64,000 bases of DNA from Lysinibacillus_B sp042920265 (GTDB lineage Bacteria; Bacillota; Bacilli; Bacillales_A; Planococcaceae), in assembly GCF_042920265.1 (NCBI RefSeq), contig NZ_JBDQZI010000006.1, forward strand, positions 146,516-210,515, read 5' to 3'. Of the stretch, positions 17,067-26,720 are shown in pieces; the stretch's first letter is position 1; each line of letters opens with the position of its first letter. The position numbers and the translations under genes are program-made. Under the pieces are notes generated by a model. It saw only the letters and a list, made by a program, of their open reading frames with translations, was not told the DNA's origin and ran no database searches.

Positions 17067-18689
17067 ATGGCAACAGAAACGATTGAAAAAGCAACAAAAA
17101 CAATTAACGTATTTATCGCAGATCCACTTAGTGAAGATGGTATCCAACCACTTCGCCAAGAAACAGGTTTAGACTTAAACATCATTATTGATACTGGTTT
17201 AGCACCAGAGCAATTAAAAGCTAAAATTGCTGATGTACATGTGTTATTAGTACGTTCTCAAACAACTGTAACACGTGAAATTATCGAAGCTGCTAAAAAC
17301 TTAAAATTAATCGGACGTGCTGGTGTAGGTGTAGATAACATCGACCTGACTGCTGCAACTGAACACGGTATTATCGTTGTTAACGCGCCAGATGGGAACA
17401 CAAACTCAGCTGCTGAGCATACAATTGCAATGATGACATCTTTAGCACGTCACATTCCACAAGCATTCAACACACTAAAAAACGGAAAATGGGATCGTAA
17501 ATCTTACGTAGGTGTGGAACTTAAAAACAAAACTTTAGGCGTTGTTGGCTTTGGTCGTATCGGTGTTGAAGTAGCATACCGCGCAAAGGGCTCTCGTATG
17601 AACGTAATGGCTTATGACCCATTCTTATCTGAAGAGCGCGCACAAGAGCTAGGTGTAACAAAAGCAACTGTTGAAGAAATTTGCCAAGCTGCTGACTTCA
17701 TTACAGTACACACACCACTATTACCAGAAACACGTAACTTAATTAACAAAGAAAAATTCGCGATGATGAAAGACGGCGTACGCATTATCAACTGTGCACG
17801 TGGTGGTATCATTAACGAGGACGATTTATACGATGCAATCGTAGAAGGTAAAGTAGCAGGTGCTGCACTTGACGTATTCGTGGAAGAGCCAGCAACTGAT
17901 CACAAATTACTTACTTTACCACAAGTAATCGCAACACCTCACTTAGGTGCATCTACTATCGAAGCACAAGAGTCTGTAGCGGTTGACGTATCTAACGACA
18001 TTATCAAGTTCTTTAAAACGGGTACGGTTACAAACCCAGTAAACATGCCTTCTATTCCAAAAGAAAAGCTTGCTGAAGTTGAACCATTCTTCGCATTAGC
18101 TGAAAAACTTGGTAAATTCCTAATCCAAGTATCTGAAGGTACTGTAAAAGAATTAAACATCTCTTATGCTGGCGAAGTAGCAAACTACGATGTTCGCCCA
18201 TTAACAGCAAACGCTATTAAAGGGTTATTATCAACAAACCACGGTACACATGTAAACGATGTAAATGCTCGTTACCTTGCTGAACGTGTTGGCATCAAAA
18301 TTAACGAACATAAAACAACAACTGCTAAAGGTTTCACAAACTTAGTAACAGTTGAAGTCAAAACAGAAAAAGAAACACACTCTGTAGCAGGTACTTTACT
18401 AAACGGCTTAGGTGCTCGTATCGTAAAAGTAGAAGGCTTTGTAGTAGACGTAGTACCAACTGGTAACTTCTTATACATCAAAAATACTGACAAACCAGGG
18501 GCAATTGGCCGCGTAGCTACGAAATTAGCTGAGAGCCAAGTGAACATCGCAACGATGCAAGTAGGTCGTGACGAGGTTGGCGGTTCTGCAGTTATGATGC
18601 TTGGTATTGACAACGCTGTAACACCACAAGATTTAGCAGCAGTTGCTACACTTGAAAACATCGATGAAGTAAAAGCAATTACACTTTAA
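17067..18689 (+). CDS. serA: D-3-phosphoglycerate dehydrogenase
   Basis: A 540-residue enzyme for the first step of serine synthesis: substrate/NAD domains with GVVGFGRIGVEVA, INCARGGIINE and ATPHLGAST, then an intervening allosteric domain and a C-terminal ACT domain (from ~residue 455, KNTDKPGAIGRVATKLAE). The long form with ASB plus ACT domains is typical of Bacillales. ATG 17067 follows GGGAGCG. It is controlled by the T-box just upstream and stands alone. Confidence 0.97.
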   Translation: MATETIEKATKTINVFIADPLSEDGIQPLRQETGLDLNIIIDTGLAPEQLKAKIADVHVLLVRSQTTVTREIIEAAKNLKLIGRAGVGVDNIDLTAATEHGIIVVNAPDGNTNSAAEHTIAMMTSLARHIPQAFNTLKNGKWDRKSYVGVELKNKTLGVVGFGRIGVEVAYRAKGSRMNVMAYDPFLSEERAQELGVTKATVEEICQAADFITVHTPLLPETRNLINKEKFAMMKDGVRIINCARGGIINEDDLYDAIVEGKVAGAALDVFVEEPATDHKLLTLPQVIATPHLGASTIEAQESVAVDVSNDIIKFFKTGTVTNPVNMPSIPKEKLAEVEPFFALAEKLGKFLIQVSEGTVKELNISYAGEVANYDVRPLTANAIKGLLSTNHGTHVNDVNARYLAERVGIKINEHKTTTAKGFTNLVTVEVKTEKETHSVAGTLLNGLGARIVKVEGFVVDVVPTGNFLYIKNTDKPGAIGRVATKLAESQVNIATMQVGRDEVGGSAVMMLGIDNAVTPQDLAAVATLENIDEVKAITL

Positions 18690-18699
18690 TCAATAGAAA

Positions 18700-18737
18700 A
18701 GAGACGTTCTAGAATGAATTCTAGAACGTCTCTTTAC
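18700..18737 (+). terminator. serA terminator
   Basis: AGAGACGTTCTAGAAT pairs with ATTCTAGAACGTCTCT, followed by TT. Confidence 0.8.
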
Positions 18738-18754
18738 ACCAATTATAAGCAGTA

Positions 18755-18797
18755 AGGGATGTTTGGAAAGCTTAGCTTTTCAAACATCCCTTTTGAT
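18755..18797 (-). terminator. Hairpin downstream of the zinc-ribbon gene
   Basis: AAGGGATGTTTGGAAAGC pairs with GCTTTTCAAACATCCCTT; it sits back to back with the serA terminator between convergent genes. Confidence 0.7.
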
Positions 18798-18817
18798 ATT
18801 GAACTATATTGACGTTA

Positions 18818-19150
18818 TTATTGTAATTGTTTTAAGTGCACAAACGATAAGTATTCAGTTTGTTCAGCTGCTGCAAAAATATGTACTTGATCTGCTATAC
18901 CCCAGCCTAAAATAGCAAGCATAGCAACTGAACCAATCGCAATGAGGCTCGATAGCAATTGATGTTGCTTTTTCATTTGTGCATTTGATTGCTTTGCTGT
19001 TTTCGAACGCACCATCTGGCAAAAGCGTTCTTTATTTTGCGCAAATACATATGCACATGTTACACAAAGTTGTGCTACATGTCCTTCCATTCGGAACGTC
19101 TCCATCTCTAAATTTATACGACCACAATTTTCACATGTACACGTCTTCAT
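18818..19150 (-). CDS. Zinc-ribbon plus single-membrane-segment protein
   Basis: A 110-residue protein of unknown function. Cysteine pairs CTCENC (residues ~4-9) and CVTC (~31-34) suggest a small zinc finger; a charged middle is followed by one membrane segment (LIAIGSVAMLAILGWGI) and a short tail. ATG 19150 follows GAAAGGA; the 131-residue longer frame has no ribosome site. Confidence 0.6.
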   Translation of the reverse strand: MKTCTCENCGRINLEMETFRMEGHVAQLCVTCAYVFAQNKERFCQMVRSKTAKQSNAQMKKQHQLLSSLIAIGSVAMLAILGWGIADQVHIFAAAEQTEYLSFVHLKQLQ

Positions 19151-19239
19151 ACGCAAAATCCTTTCAATACTATTGTCTACTTGTAGTTTAACAAAAATAA
19201 TTAGATAATTCATTTATTTCAGAAAAAAAGTGACGAAAC

Positions 19240-19279
19240 GGTGAAAAAGCATCCGTGCTATGGACACGAATGCTTTTTA
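19240..19279. terminator. Terminator of the HAD gene
   Basis: AAAAAGCATCCGTG pairs with CACGAATGCTTTTT; poly-A and poly-T flanks make it work in both directions. Confidence 0.8.
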
Positions 19280-19305
19280 CATGGAATATTATTTACGTAT
19301 TTATT

Positions 19306-20094
19306 TTAAAGCTTTTGTACAAGCTCTAACAACTCTGTTAACGACGTTACTTCATATGTTGGTGTTACATCTGGATTTTGCGGTTTGTTTTCACGGTTAA
19401 TCCATACGTTACGCATCCCAACACGTGATGAGCCTAAAATATCTGTCATTAAGTTGTCACCAACCATAATGCCATCCTCTGCTGTCACGCCTGCTTTTTC
19501 CATCACATACTCGAAAATCGATGCATCTGGCTTGCCTTTCCCAAAGTCACCTGAAATAATGATATGGTCAAAATAAGGGGCAATTTCTGGCGTAATTTCA
19601 AGCTTTAAGTTTTGTAAGCTTGGTGCACCATTCGTTAATAATACTAACTGGTATTTGCCTTTTAACTCGTCTAATACCGCAAATGTATCCTCGTATAGGA
19701 ATGGCGCTTTTTTACGTTCTTCCACAAAGCGCTCCCCTAATTCTTTACCAAACTCCACATCGTCAATGCCTAATGCCTTTAAGCCATTTGTCCATGCATC
19801 TGCACGGTAGCCTGGCACAAGGCCCTTCATCGTTTGGAAAGAATCTGTCGGGTCATCAAATGTTCCCCATAAGCCTTCAAACGGGTTAATCCCAATCATC
19901 ACTGTATAATCGTATGTTTCATACGCTTCATATAACTCACGAGCAGCCGCACGAACTGCCTCTTCTAATTTTTCACACGCTACTTCATATTTTGTCGCCG
20001 CATATTCACACGTTTTTTCAAACGCTGTTTTTACTGATTTTTGGTCCCATAAAAGTGTATCATCTAGATCAAAAATGATTGTTTTAATTGTCAT
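19306..20094 (-). CDS. HAD-family hydrolase (YsaA/YjjG-like)
   Basis: A 262-residue haloacid-dehalogenase fold phosphatase: motif I DLDDTLLW (residues 9-16), motif II LLTNGAPS, motif III lysine in GKGKPDASIF and motif IV VGDNLMTDI. The cap region between motifs I and II is the type-C1 helical cap. Substrate is not evident; similar proteins act on phosphorylated metabolites or nucleotides. ATG 20094 follows TAGGAGCG. Confidence 0.85.
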   Translation of the reverse strand: MTIKTIIFDLDDTLLWDQKSVKTAFEKTCEYAATKYEVACEKLEEAVRAAARELYEAYETYDYTVMIGINPFEGLWGTFDDPTDSFQTMKGLVPGYRADAWTNGLKALGIDDVEFGKELGERFVEERKKAPFLYEDTFAVLDELKGKYQLVLLTNGAPSLQNLKLEITPEIAPYFDHIIISGDFGKGKPDASIFEYVMEKAGVTAEDGIMVGDNLMTDILGSSRVGMRNVWINRENKPQNPDVTPTYEVTSLTELLELVQKL

Positions 20095-20224
20095 TCTTTT
20101 CGCTCCTAAATCAAAATATGTACGTTTTTATTTTAGCATATTATGTGTTCTCTAATGCCACTCTTTATGACAAGTTCTCGTACTTTTCTAAAAAGTTTTA
20201 GTAGCTATTTTTTTTGATAACAAC

Positions 20225-20400
20225 ATGCTTGTAAATTTATTGTTAACGAATGTATTGGAATACATTGATTGCCGCAAGCACGGCTTCAACTAGTTTATTT
20301 CGGCTAGTGCTTTTCCTGCTGAAGTCGAGTCGCCTCCTCTCCAATCAACGAGCAAGCCCCTTTTATCAACCATTCCACTGAAAATCATAATGATTATCTA
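20225..20400. repeat. Family A-type intergenic repeat, partial
   Basis: Contains GCACGGCTTCAACTAGTTTA, GAAGTCGAGTCGCCTCC and CAATCAACGAGCAAGCCCC; each piece recurs inverted at 29905-30125. No gene is visible in the 433 bp between the flanking genes. Confidence 0.7.
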
Positions 20401-20527
20401 CCAATATTTTTATAATCAATACTTCGAGGCTGACCATTAATTATGAAATAAAGAATAAATTCAACTGATTTATTTCAAAAGTACAGTAACTAAAATAGGC
20501 TCAGAAGCGCGCTTCTGAGCCTATTTC

Positions 20528-20770
20528 CTACTTTTTCTTTAACTTTTCCATTAATGCTTTTATCCGATTTTCTGCTTGCTGTTTTTCTTCATGGAGTACG
20601 TAAAAATGATAGCCTTCGCCTGTATCTGTAATTTCCACAATAGCTCCTTGTTCTAGCTCCACATCTATATCAAAGCGATGAATGAGCAATTGTTCTACCT
20701 CATCTGGGCGCTTAAGAAAAATCGCATAGTCCCCTTCAAAACGATCCAGTGTATACTTATTCAAACTCAC
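20528..20770 (-). CDS. DUF3006 protein
   Basis: An 80-residue protein with the DUF3006 pattern: YTLDRFEGDYAIFL, then a middle stretch and a lysine-rich tail. GTG 20770 has AAAGGAGA at 8 nt; the upstream ATG 20791 contains that ribosome site inside its frame and is unlikely. It overlaps the end of the MBL lipoprotein gene by 14 bp, a common pairing that suggests a shared role with the MBL protein. Confidence 0.78.
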   Translation of the reverse strand: MSLNKYTLDRFEGDYAIFLKRPDEVEQLLIHRFDIDVELEQGAIVEITDTGEGYHFYVLHEEKQQAENRIKALMEKLKKK

Positions 20771-21944
20771 TAACAACGTCTCCTTTCGCATTCATTAGCT
20801 TCGCCGCATCGCCAGAATTTAGCCAAATCTGTTTATTTGTCCACTTCAGTACTGTACTCGATTCTTTTGCATCGGGTCCACTAGATACGGTAATCGTTTT
20901 ACTCGGTGGCAACGTAATATTCGGGAAGGTAAATAGTTGATTACCTTCGACGGATAGTAATTGCCAACCATTTAGATTTACTGCTTCGCTGCCGTTATTT
21001 TTTATTTTAACTAACTCTGCTTCTACATCTTTACTAATGATTTCCACTTTACCTGTCGATTGTACCGGTACAGCACTTGTTGACCCAACGCCCATCCATT
21101 CAGGTGTATTTGCTGAATAGACTTTGCCGTCTGTTGTCACAACTATATGTCCCCCTTCTGCTGTACTATAAATTTGACTATGTACTGTTTGCAGGCTTTC
21201 AATAACTTCAATATGAGGATGACCATATTTATTATCTTGCCCGTAACTTAAAATCGTCGCTTCTGGCTGTACTGCTTGAATAAAGGCGAGCGAACTACTC
21301 GTATTGGAACCGTGGTGGCCTGCTTTTAAAATGGTTGCCTGTACATTTTGTGTAGCCATCATCTCTTTTTCCATCTCAACGCCTGCATCCCCTGTTAATA
21401 AAAATGATACTTCTCCATATGTCACCTTTAACACAATGGATGCTTCGTTATTATCTGCAGCATGTTCATCCGCGCTGACTACGATAATATCAAGTTCCTC
21501 ATCTAAATTTACTGTTTCTCCTGTTTTCGGTACGGTATACGGAATCCCTTTATCACCAACGAGTGTAATCATTTGCTCATATGTTTGAGACGTATGTACT
21601 TTTCCGGAATCAATAAAGTTTTTAACGGAGATGGAGTTCAATACCGAAATAAGTCCGCCAATATGATCTGCATCAGGATGTGTCGCCACAACATAATCCA
21701 ACTGCTTCACGCCTTGCGCCCGTAAATAAGCAACAATATTATTCCCTTCTCCTTTTACCCCACCATCAATTAGCATCGTTTTTCCGTTCGGTGATTGAAT
21801 AAAAATTGAATCCCCTTGCCCCACATTTATAAAATGGACACGCATCTCTTTACCAGTTGGCACAGTGACCGTTTCAGTAGGTTGTACCGCTTCTGTGCAA
21901 CCAACTAAAAAGAGCATCATTAATATGATTAATAATTTTTTCAT
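20757..21944 (-). CDS. ComEC/Rec2-like MBL-fold lipoprotein with C-terminal lamin-tail domain
   Basis: A 395-residue exported lipoprotein: signal peptide with lipobox LVGC, a metallo-beta-lactamase domain like that of ComEC (HFINVGQGDS, HPDADHIGG, KAGHHGSNTSSS) and a C-terminal lamin-tail-like domain (VKIKNNGSEAVNLNGWQL). Such proteins are thought to be secreted nucleases or phosphodiesterases that cut DNA outside the cell, but the substrate here is unproven. ATG 21944 is preferred to TTG 21950. Confidence 0.85.
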   Translation of the reverse strand: MKKLLIILMMLFLVGCTEAVQPTETVTVPTGKEMRVHFINVGQGDSIFIQSPNGKTMLIDGGVKGEGNNIVAYLRAQGVKQLDYVVATHPDADHIGGLISVLNSISVKNFIDSGKVHTSQTYEQMITLVGDKGIPYTVPKTGETVNLDEELDIIVVSADEHAADNNEASIVLKVTYGEVSFLLTGDAGVEMEKEMMATQNVQATILKAGHHGSNTSSSLAFIQAVQPEATILSYGQDNKYGHPHIEVIESLQTVHSQIYSTAEGGHIVVTTDGKVYSANTPEWMGVGSTSAVPVQSTGKVEIISKDVEAELVKIKNNGSEAVNLNGWQLLSVEGNQLFTFPNITLPPSKTITVSSGPDAKESSTVLKWTNKQIWLNSGDAAKLMNAKGDVVSEFE

Positions 21945-21989
21945 CTTCAAAAATCCTTTTCTTTTTATGGCTCTTCACCAAAACGTAAA

Positions 21990-22135
21990 CGTGTACTTGA
22001 CCGCACATTCCGTTACGGGCGGACGCTTTCCGCGGGCGAGGTCGAGCCTCCTCGTCGCTCATTCTTCACTCCTGCGGGGTCTCGACTTTCTCGCTTTTCC
22101 CGCTGGAGTCACCGCCCTTCACTCCATGTGCTTTT
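21990..22135. repeat. Family A-type intergenic repeat, short copy
   Basis: GC-rich block CGGACGCTTTCCGCGGGCGA ... GAGCCTCCTCGTCGCTC ... CCTGCGGGGTCTCGACTTTC ... CCCGCTGGAGTCACCGCCC; same plan as the core at 4390-4515 but more compact. Confidence 0.75.
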
Positions 22136-22239
22136 AAAATTCTACATTTTTTAATCAAGAACATATTTTGGTATTAAACCTTTCTTTTTATTGTACAAAA
22201 ATAAAAGAGAAATAGCATACACTATCCCCCTTTCAAAAC

Positions 22240-23742
22240 TTAACGATATAACTCATTTAAAATATTGATTTTCTTTTGAATGGCTTCTTCAAATGTCATG
22301 ATATAGGCAGCAGGGTCTTTTGGATTGTGGAATTGCGTAATTTTGCCCGTTTCTGGGTGCACAAATTTCGAGGAAGCGCCACAGCCAATCCCTAAAATCG
22401 TTTGTACTTCTTCCATAATCACGATATTGTAAATGGACTCCTCACCCGGTTTACAGTATCCGACATTTTCTAGATTACCTAAAATATTTTTTTGACGGTA
22501 TAAATAGTACGGTACGTAACCATTCTCTTTCGTCCAATCGCTTGCCATTTGCATCATGTGTGAAACGGTATCACGGTCGGCTACTTTATATTTATCTTTA
22601 TTGCGCGTCATTTCTGAGGCACGCTTAAAGCTCAGCGTGTGCACTGTTAAGCTTTCGGGCTGCATCTTGGCTGATTCCTCTAACGAATGCTGGAATTCTT
22701 CAATTCCTTCATTTGGTAAGCCGATAATTAAGTCCATGTTAATATTATTCATGCCCATATTGCGCGATAGCCAAAACTTATCAATCGTTTCTTGTACCGT
22801 ATGATGACGACCAATTGCTTTTAATGTTTCTTGCGTGTACGATTGCGGATTGACAGAAATACGATCGATGCCCCATTTTTTTAGCACTTCAATTTTTTCA
22901 GGTGTAATCGTATCTGGACGACCTGCCTCTACTGTAATCTCACGAATAGAATCTGTGTTTGGGAACGATTCGAACATCGTTTGATATAATGCATCCATTT
23001 CATGTGCTTCAATCGAAGTAGGCGTTCCTCCGCCCCAGTAAATCGATGTAATGCGCATATTTTTTTCTGTTAACCATTTCCCCATTTCACGCAACTCAAT
23101 ATGAAGTCCATCTATAAACTTCTCCACACGCCCTGCTTTTCGATTACTTTGGATTGCATAGGCTGGGAATGTACAATAGGCACACATCGTTGGACAAAAT
23201 GGCACACCGATATAAATGGAAATTTCACGCCCGAGCTCGTCTAAATCTGGGATGACTTGTAATTGGCACGCAACAATTTCTTTTAATAAACTAATCTTCG
23301 CATCAGATAGACGGAAATCAGCTTTGAGCTTTGCAAAAATTTGTTCTTCCGTTAAGCCTTCTTTGCGGAATTTATGATAAAGTTTTGTCGGGCGTACCCC
23401 TGTTAAAATCCCCCACTGCTGTGTCATCCCCGTGTATTGCTCTAATACATCTAACATGACATGAGATAGCGCACGCTTCATCCGAATGCTTTGCTCTTTT
23501 TCCGTTCCTTCCGTTGTATAACCAATTGCATACGTACTGTTATATTCCTGCCCATCTACTACAAGTGTAGCAGCAGTTGTAATTGTGTAGCTATCATCTA
23601 TTGCATGCTCAAATGAAATGGACATATCGGATCCGTCTTGTGTAAATTGAATGACCGAGTCCTCATAAAATAAATTTGCAATATGATTTAATACACGGTT
23701 CCAGTCTTCTTTAAATTGTTCGTTAATGTGTATCGTTTTCAT
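22240..23742 (-). CDS. hemZ: Oxygen-independent coproporphyrinogen dehydrogenase-like radical SAM protein HemZ
   Basis: A 500-residue radical-SAM protein with the iron-sulfur motif PFCPTMCAYC (CxxxCxxC) followed by WGGGTPTS and a HemN-type C-terminus. Length and the N-terminal extension match B. subtilis HemZ (YhaV), which acts in anaerobic haem synthesis or haem trafficking. The start at 23742 has only a weak ribosome site (GTAGAGAATAAAG). Confidence 0.9.
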   Translation of the reverse strand: MKTIHINEQFKEDWNRVLNHIANLFYEDSVIQFTQDGSDMSISFEHAIDDSYTITTAATLVVDGQEYNSTYAIGYTTEGTEKEQSIRMKRALSHVMLDVLEQYTGMTQQWGILTGVRPTKLYHKFRKEGLTEEQIFAKLKADFRLSDAKISLLKEIVACQLQVIPDLDELGREISIYIGVPFCPTMCAYCTFPAYAIQSNRKAGRVEKFIDGLHIELREMGKWLTEKNMRITSIYWGGGTPTSIEAHEMDALYQTMFESFPNTDSIREITVEAGRPDTITPEKIEVLKKWGIDRISVNPQSYTQETLKAIGRHHTVQETIDKFWLSRNMGMNNINMDLIIGLPNEGIEEFQHSLEESAKMQPESLTVHTLSFKRASEMTRNKDKYKVADRDTVSHMMQMASDWTKENGYVPYYLYRQKNILGNLENVGYCKPGEESIYNIVIMEEVQTILGIGCGASSKFVHPETGKITQFHNPKDPAAYIMTFEEAIQKKINILNELYR

Positions 23743-23991
23743 CTTTATTCTCTACCTTCACTAAATTCATCTATATTCAATAATTCATTGCCTTTCAAAA
23801 CATCTTTTCTATTGTATCAAAAAAATGCTCAAATCATAGCGATGAATACTCGTGAAAAAATTTACAATTACTTCAAATCCATTTTATGATGTATTAATAG
23901 TAGAGGTATATAGTATGAGGTATATAAGTTCACTTTAATGTTCAAGTGTAACGATTGACTTTAAAAATCAACCTACACCTTGCGAGCTGTT

Positions 23992-24085
23992 GTTCGGATA
24001 CAACGGCTTTTTGCTCGGATACGGTAGCTTTTTGACCGTTTCCCCTGGGCTTTTGCTCGGATACGGCAAGGTTTTGCTCATACCA
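23992..24085. repeat. Tandem array of 21 bp units, copy 1
   Basis: Four units of exactly 21 bp start at 23992, 24013, 24034 and 24055, with a fifth partial at 24076. Examples are GCTCGGATACGGTAGCTTTT+T and GACCGTTTCCCCTGGGCTTT+T. Units alternate between a GCTCG/GTTCG head and a GACCG head and end in TTTT. A second array with the same unit and length is at 38667-38758. Confidence 0.85.
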
Positions 24086-24094
24086 GGTAGTTTT

Positions 24095-24190
24095 AATCAA
24101 ATACATTGATTTTCACTATAGCTGACTTAGCTCCTATCAACGAGCAAGGGCCTTTTATCAACCATTACACTAAAAAATCACGCGTATCAT
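24095..24190. repeat. Decayed family A-type fragment
   Basis: ATACATTGATTTTCACTATA ... TATCAACGAGCAAGGGCCTT matches the ends of the repeat at 20225-20400. The 558 bp between hemZ and the next gene hold this, the 21 bp array and no gene. Confidence 0.55.
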
Positions 24191-24301
24191 CTGCTAATTT
24201 TTTATTATCAATACATCTCATATAACAGATATTTGTTATTATATTTTTTCGCTATATAGAGTATAATTTATTTAAATATTCTGAAAATGGAGGTTTTTAT
24301 A

Positions 24302-24676
24302 ATGACATTAACGATACAAAAAGTGCCTTTTACAGAGATTTTAAAGCATATTGACTTGAGATTTTTTGAATTTAATATGAATCGTTGTGATGAACGTACG
24401 CTCTATGTATCAATTTCTATTTCTTCCAAGCAAGGCAATGCAATTTGCGACTTAATTTATTTAATTGATAAAAATGATTTATATGGGGCCATTTCGTTAA
24501 ATGAAAAATATGATACTGTACGAAATTTCTTTAAAACGCATTTTAACTACGACCTTTTATATTCAGACGAACAAATCATCGCGAAAATGATTTGTCAAAC
24601 AAAGGAATTCAAACACTGCCTTGAACGATTCGCGAAACTTTATCCAAAACATGTACAATCGAAGTTTTTCCATTAA
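24302..24676 (+). CDS. Hypothetical protein
   Basis: A 124-residue soluble protein, opening MTLTIQKVPFTEILKHIDLR, with no family I recognise. It has two cysteines in the middle (NRCDER, NAICDL) and two near the C-terminus (ICQTKEFKHC). ATG 24302 follows a strong GGAGG. It stands alone and is followed by a terminator, so it is probably a real gene. Confidence 0.65.
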   Translation: MTLTIQKVPFTEILKHIDLRFFEFNMNRCDERTLYVSISISSKQGNAICDLIYLIDKNDLYGAISLNEKYDTVRNFFKTHFNYDLLYSDEQIIAKMICQTKEFKHCLERFAKLYPKHVQSKFFH

Positions 24677-24703
24677 AAAAGGACCACATACATTGTGATC
24701 CTT
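24677..24703. terminator. Terminator between convergent genes
   Basis: AAGGACCACA pairs with TGTGATCCTT around TACAT; A-rich on the left side. Confidence 0.65.
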
Positions 24704-24711
24704 GACAATAC

Positions 24712-25053
24712 TTAAAGTCCTTCATAAAGGGATTGAATTGGTTCAACTAACATACGGTTGACTTCTTCAATCATTGTACTCATCGCCATTTCTGCTTCAA
24801 GCATTGCTAAAATTTTCATATTTTGCTGTGCAAGCTGTGCTGCTTTTTGTAAGTAGACATATTCATCTTCTAGAAGCTCTTCGCCAGCCATTTGTTTTTG
24901 CTGTAGCTTTTTTTGAATATCACGGAAGTTTGTAAATAATGTACGAGCTTCATCATCTTTTTTCACTTCTTGCACTGTCTCTTGTAACGCCTTAAATTCC
25001 TTTGTATCACGGAACACCGCTTCTAACTTTGCAATCTCATTATAAATTGTCAT
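24712..25053 (-). CDS. yheA: YlbF/YmcA-family protein YheA
   Basis: A 113-residue helical protein of the YheA/YmcA/YlbF group (UPF0342): IYNEIAKLEAVFRDTKEFKAL cited in part as KLEAVFRDTKEFKAL, then coiled-coil helices. YmcA-YlbF relatives modulate RNase Y; the role of YheA itself is unknown. It follows yheB by 24 bp on the same strand, matching the yheB-yheA order of B. subtilis. Confidence 0.85.
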   Translation of the reverse strand: MTIYNEIAKLEAVFRDTKEFKALQETVQEVKKDDEARTLFTNFRDIQKKLQQKQMAGEELLEDEYVYLQKAAQLAQQNMKILAMLEAEMAMSTMIEEVNRMLVEPIQSLYEGL

Positions 25054-25077
25054 GTAATATGCCTACTCTCTTTTAAT

Positions 25078-26223
25078 TTAGTTCGTTACAAACACGATAA
25101 CGGCTTGCACAACTCCCACTATACCGCCGATTATACCACCAAGCCATGTAATCATTCGAAGCTCACGGCTAATAATACCTAAGACAAGTTCTTCTAGCTT
25201 CGCAATCGGGAACGAGTCTACTTGCTCACGCACGACTTCAGCTAAATTTAAACGTTTTAATACGTCTTCTATTTTGCTTTCTGCTTCCTTGAATACTTTA
25301 TTCATTAAAGCCGGCAATAATTCATCTTTTGCCCAGTCATTTCCTTGTGGCCAATAGTCTTGTATCGTTTTATTTAATCGATCATCGATTGCCAACTCGT
25401 GTTTCGCATAGCTTTGAATATTTGCCACAATCGTATCGAAGTTGATATCATGCATAAAATCCATTGCCGGTCGATCTTTTATTTTTTCCCACTCTGCTGT
25501 GAAAATTCGATTTAGCAGTGCGCTTGTCCCTGGTGCTTGCAAAAACTTCACAAGCTCTCGTTGCACCTTTTCTACAAGTGATGCTGAATCGCCAACGAAC
25601 ATTTGAATCATACCACCAATTGACCCTTTTGACGATAAAAAGTCATCCAGCATATTTTTTATCGTCAACGACCCCTCTGGCGATAAAAAATAATCTTCCC
25701 CTTTTTTCAAAATCTGCTCGACTGCTTCAGGAACTTTTTGATCCACTACTGCTTCTAAATCCTTCGGCAATAACTCTCGAATTTTTTTCGTTGATAATGT
25801 ATGCTTCATATTTTCAAACTGGTTGAAAATAATGACATCGATTTTTCCTTCAACTGTTTTTGGTAAATGACTGAACCCCGCTACCTTAAGCCAATCCTTT
25901 AACGTTTTCTCGTTTAAAAAGATTTCCTGCTCTACTTTTGATTGCGCAAACTGTAAGACGCTATTTCGCACATCGTCAGATAAGAATTTCTTTTTAATTG
26001 TATCGGGCGTCAATAAATAATCCGATACCGTTTTACCTAATTGCACCGCAAGCACATCACGGCGTTTTGGGATTAAACCGGGTGTCAACGGTAGACGCCA
26101 CTTCATAAAATAAATCGGCTTGTACGGGCGGAATAACATTTTAATGGCCATATAGTTCGTTGCTGCACCAACAAGCGCACCAACACCTGCTAAAAATAAT
26201 ATTAGGACGAATAAATTATCCAT
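25078..26223 (-). CDS. yheB: DUF445-family membrane-associated protein YheB
   Basis: A 381-residue protein of the YheB (UPF0754/DUF445) family: one membrane segment at each end (LFVLILFLAGVGALVG and WLGGIIGGIVGVVQAVIVFV), the conserved NYMAIKMLFRPYKP and LPLTPGLIPKRRD stretches, and a long helical middle. Function is unknown. ATG 26223 follows GAGAGGG. It is the first gene of the yheBA pair. Confidence 0.9.
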   Translation of the reverse strand: MDNLFVLILFLAGVGALVGAATNYMAIKMLFRPYKPIYFMKWRLPLTPGLIPKRRDVLAVQLGKTVSDYLLTPDTIKKKFLSDDVRNSVLQFAQSKVEQEIFLNEKTLKDWLKVAGFSHLPKTVEGKIDVIIFNQFENMKHTLSTKKIRELLPKDLEAVVDQKVPEAVEQILKKGEDYFLSPEGSLTIKNMLDDFLSSKGSIGGMIQMFVGDSASLVEKVQRELVKFLQAPGTSALLNRIFTAEWEKIKDRPAMDFMHDINFDTIVANIQSYAKHELAIDDRLNKTIQDYWPQGNDWAKDELLPALMNKVFKEAESKIEDVLKRLNLAEVVREQVDSFPIAKLEELVLGIISRELRMITWLGGIIGGIVGVVQAVIVFVTN

Positions 26224-26350
26224 TGTACCCTCTCATTTCTTTTCCTTTTTCTCATTTACTCATTATACCACTATTATGGAAATGATAGACTCTTTGATGA
26301 TTGCATTTCACATGCTCTATCAAGTACGATTACAGAAAGGGGGAAGATTC

Positions 26351-26560
26351 ATGATTCAGCATTTTAATTTTAAACCTTTGTACGAAAATGCACAGCTTCC
26401 AGGATGGGCACTCACATTTTTCTATAAACAACAGCGTTACAGTGCAGAATATAAAAAAGATGGTGGCATTACATTCATTGGAGAAGCACCATCACCAAAT
26501 GATTTAGCAAACGTGGAAAAAATGATTCACGAGTTAATGCTATTTCATGTATACGATTAA
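26351..26560 (+). CDS. yheE: YheE-family small protein
   Basis: A 69-residue protein, MIQHFNFKPLYENAQLPGW onwards, with a W...FFYKQQRYSAEYKKDG core and helical tail, matching the YheE (DUF5342) family found beside yheAB. Function is unknown. ATG 26351 follows AAAGGGGGAAG. Confidence 0.8.
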   Translation: MIQHFNFKPLYENAQLPGWALTFFYKQQRYSAEYKKDGGITFIGEAPSPNDLANVEKMIHELMLFHVYD

Positions 26561-26579
26561 TATCTCTACATACTTAAAT

Positions 26580-26616
26580 GCGAGCTAAGAAAATACTTAG
26601 CTCGTATTTTTTATGT
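26580..26616 (+). terminator. yheE terminator
   Basis: GCGAGCTAAG pairs with CTTAGCTCGT, followed by ATTTTTT. Confidence 0.85.
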
Positions 26617-26647
26617 AAAACAAATGATTCGACAAATTCATTTTAAC

Positions 26648-26671
26648 ACGTTATACTTTAAACTATAACGT
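26648..26671. promoter_or_regulatory. Palindromic operator in front of the MerR-type gene
   Basis: ACGTTATA (26648-26655) and TATAACGT (26664-26671) are perfect inverted 8-mers around CTTTAAAC. A possible -10 TATACT (26652-26657) lies inside, with TTCGAC 18 bp upstream. This fits an autoregulatory site of a MerR-family protein. Confidence 0.5.
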
Positions 26672-26720
26672 TACGGTTTGGAGGTGATAGTTTGGGAACG
26701 AGAAATTAAAAATTGGTGAG

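Noticed and set aside
23976..24090. CRISPR array at the 21 bp repeats
   Set aside because: Units are contiguous with no unique spacers, too short and degenerate, and no cas genes are near.
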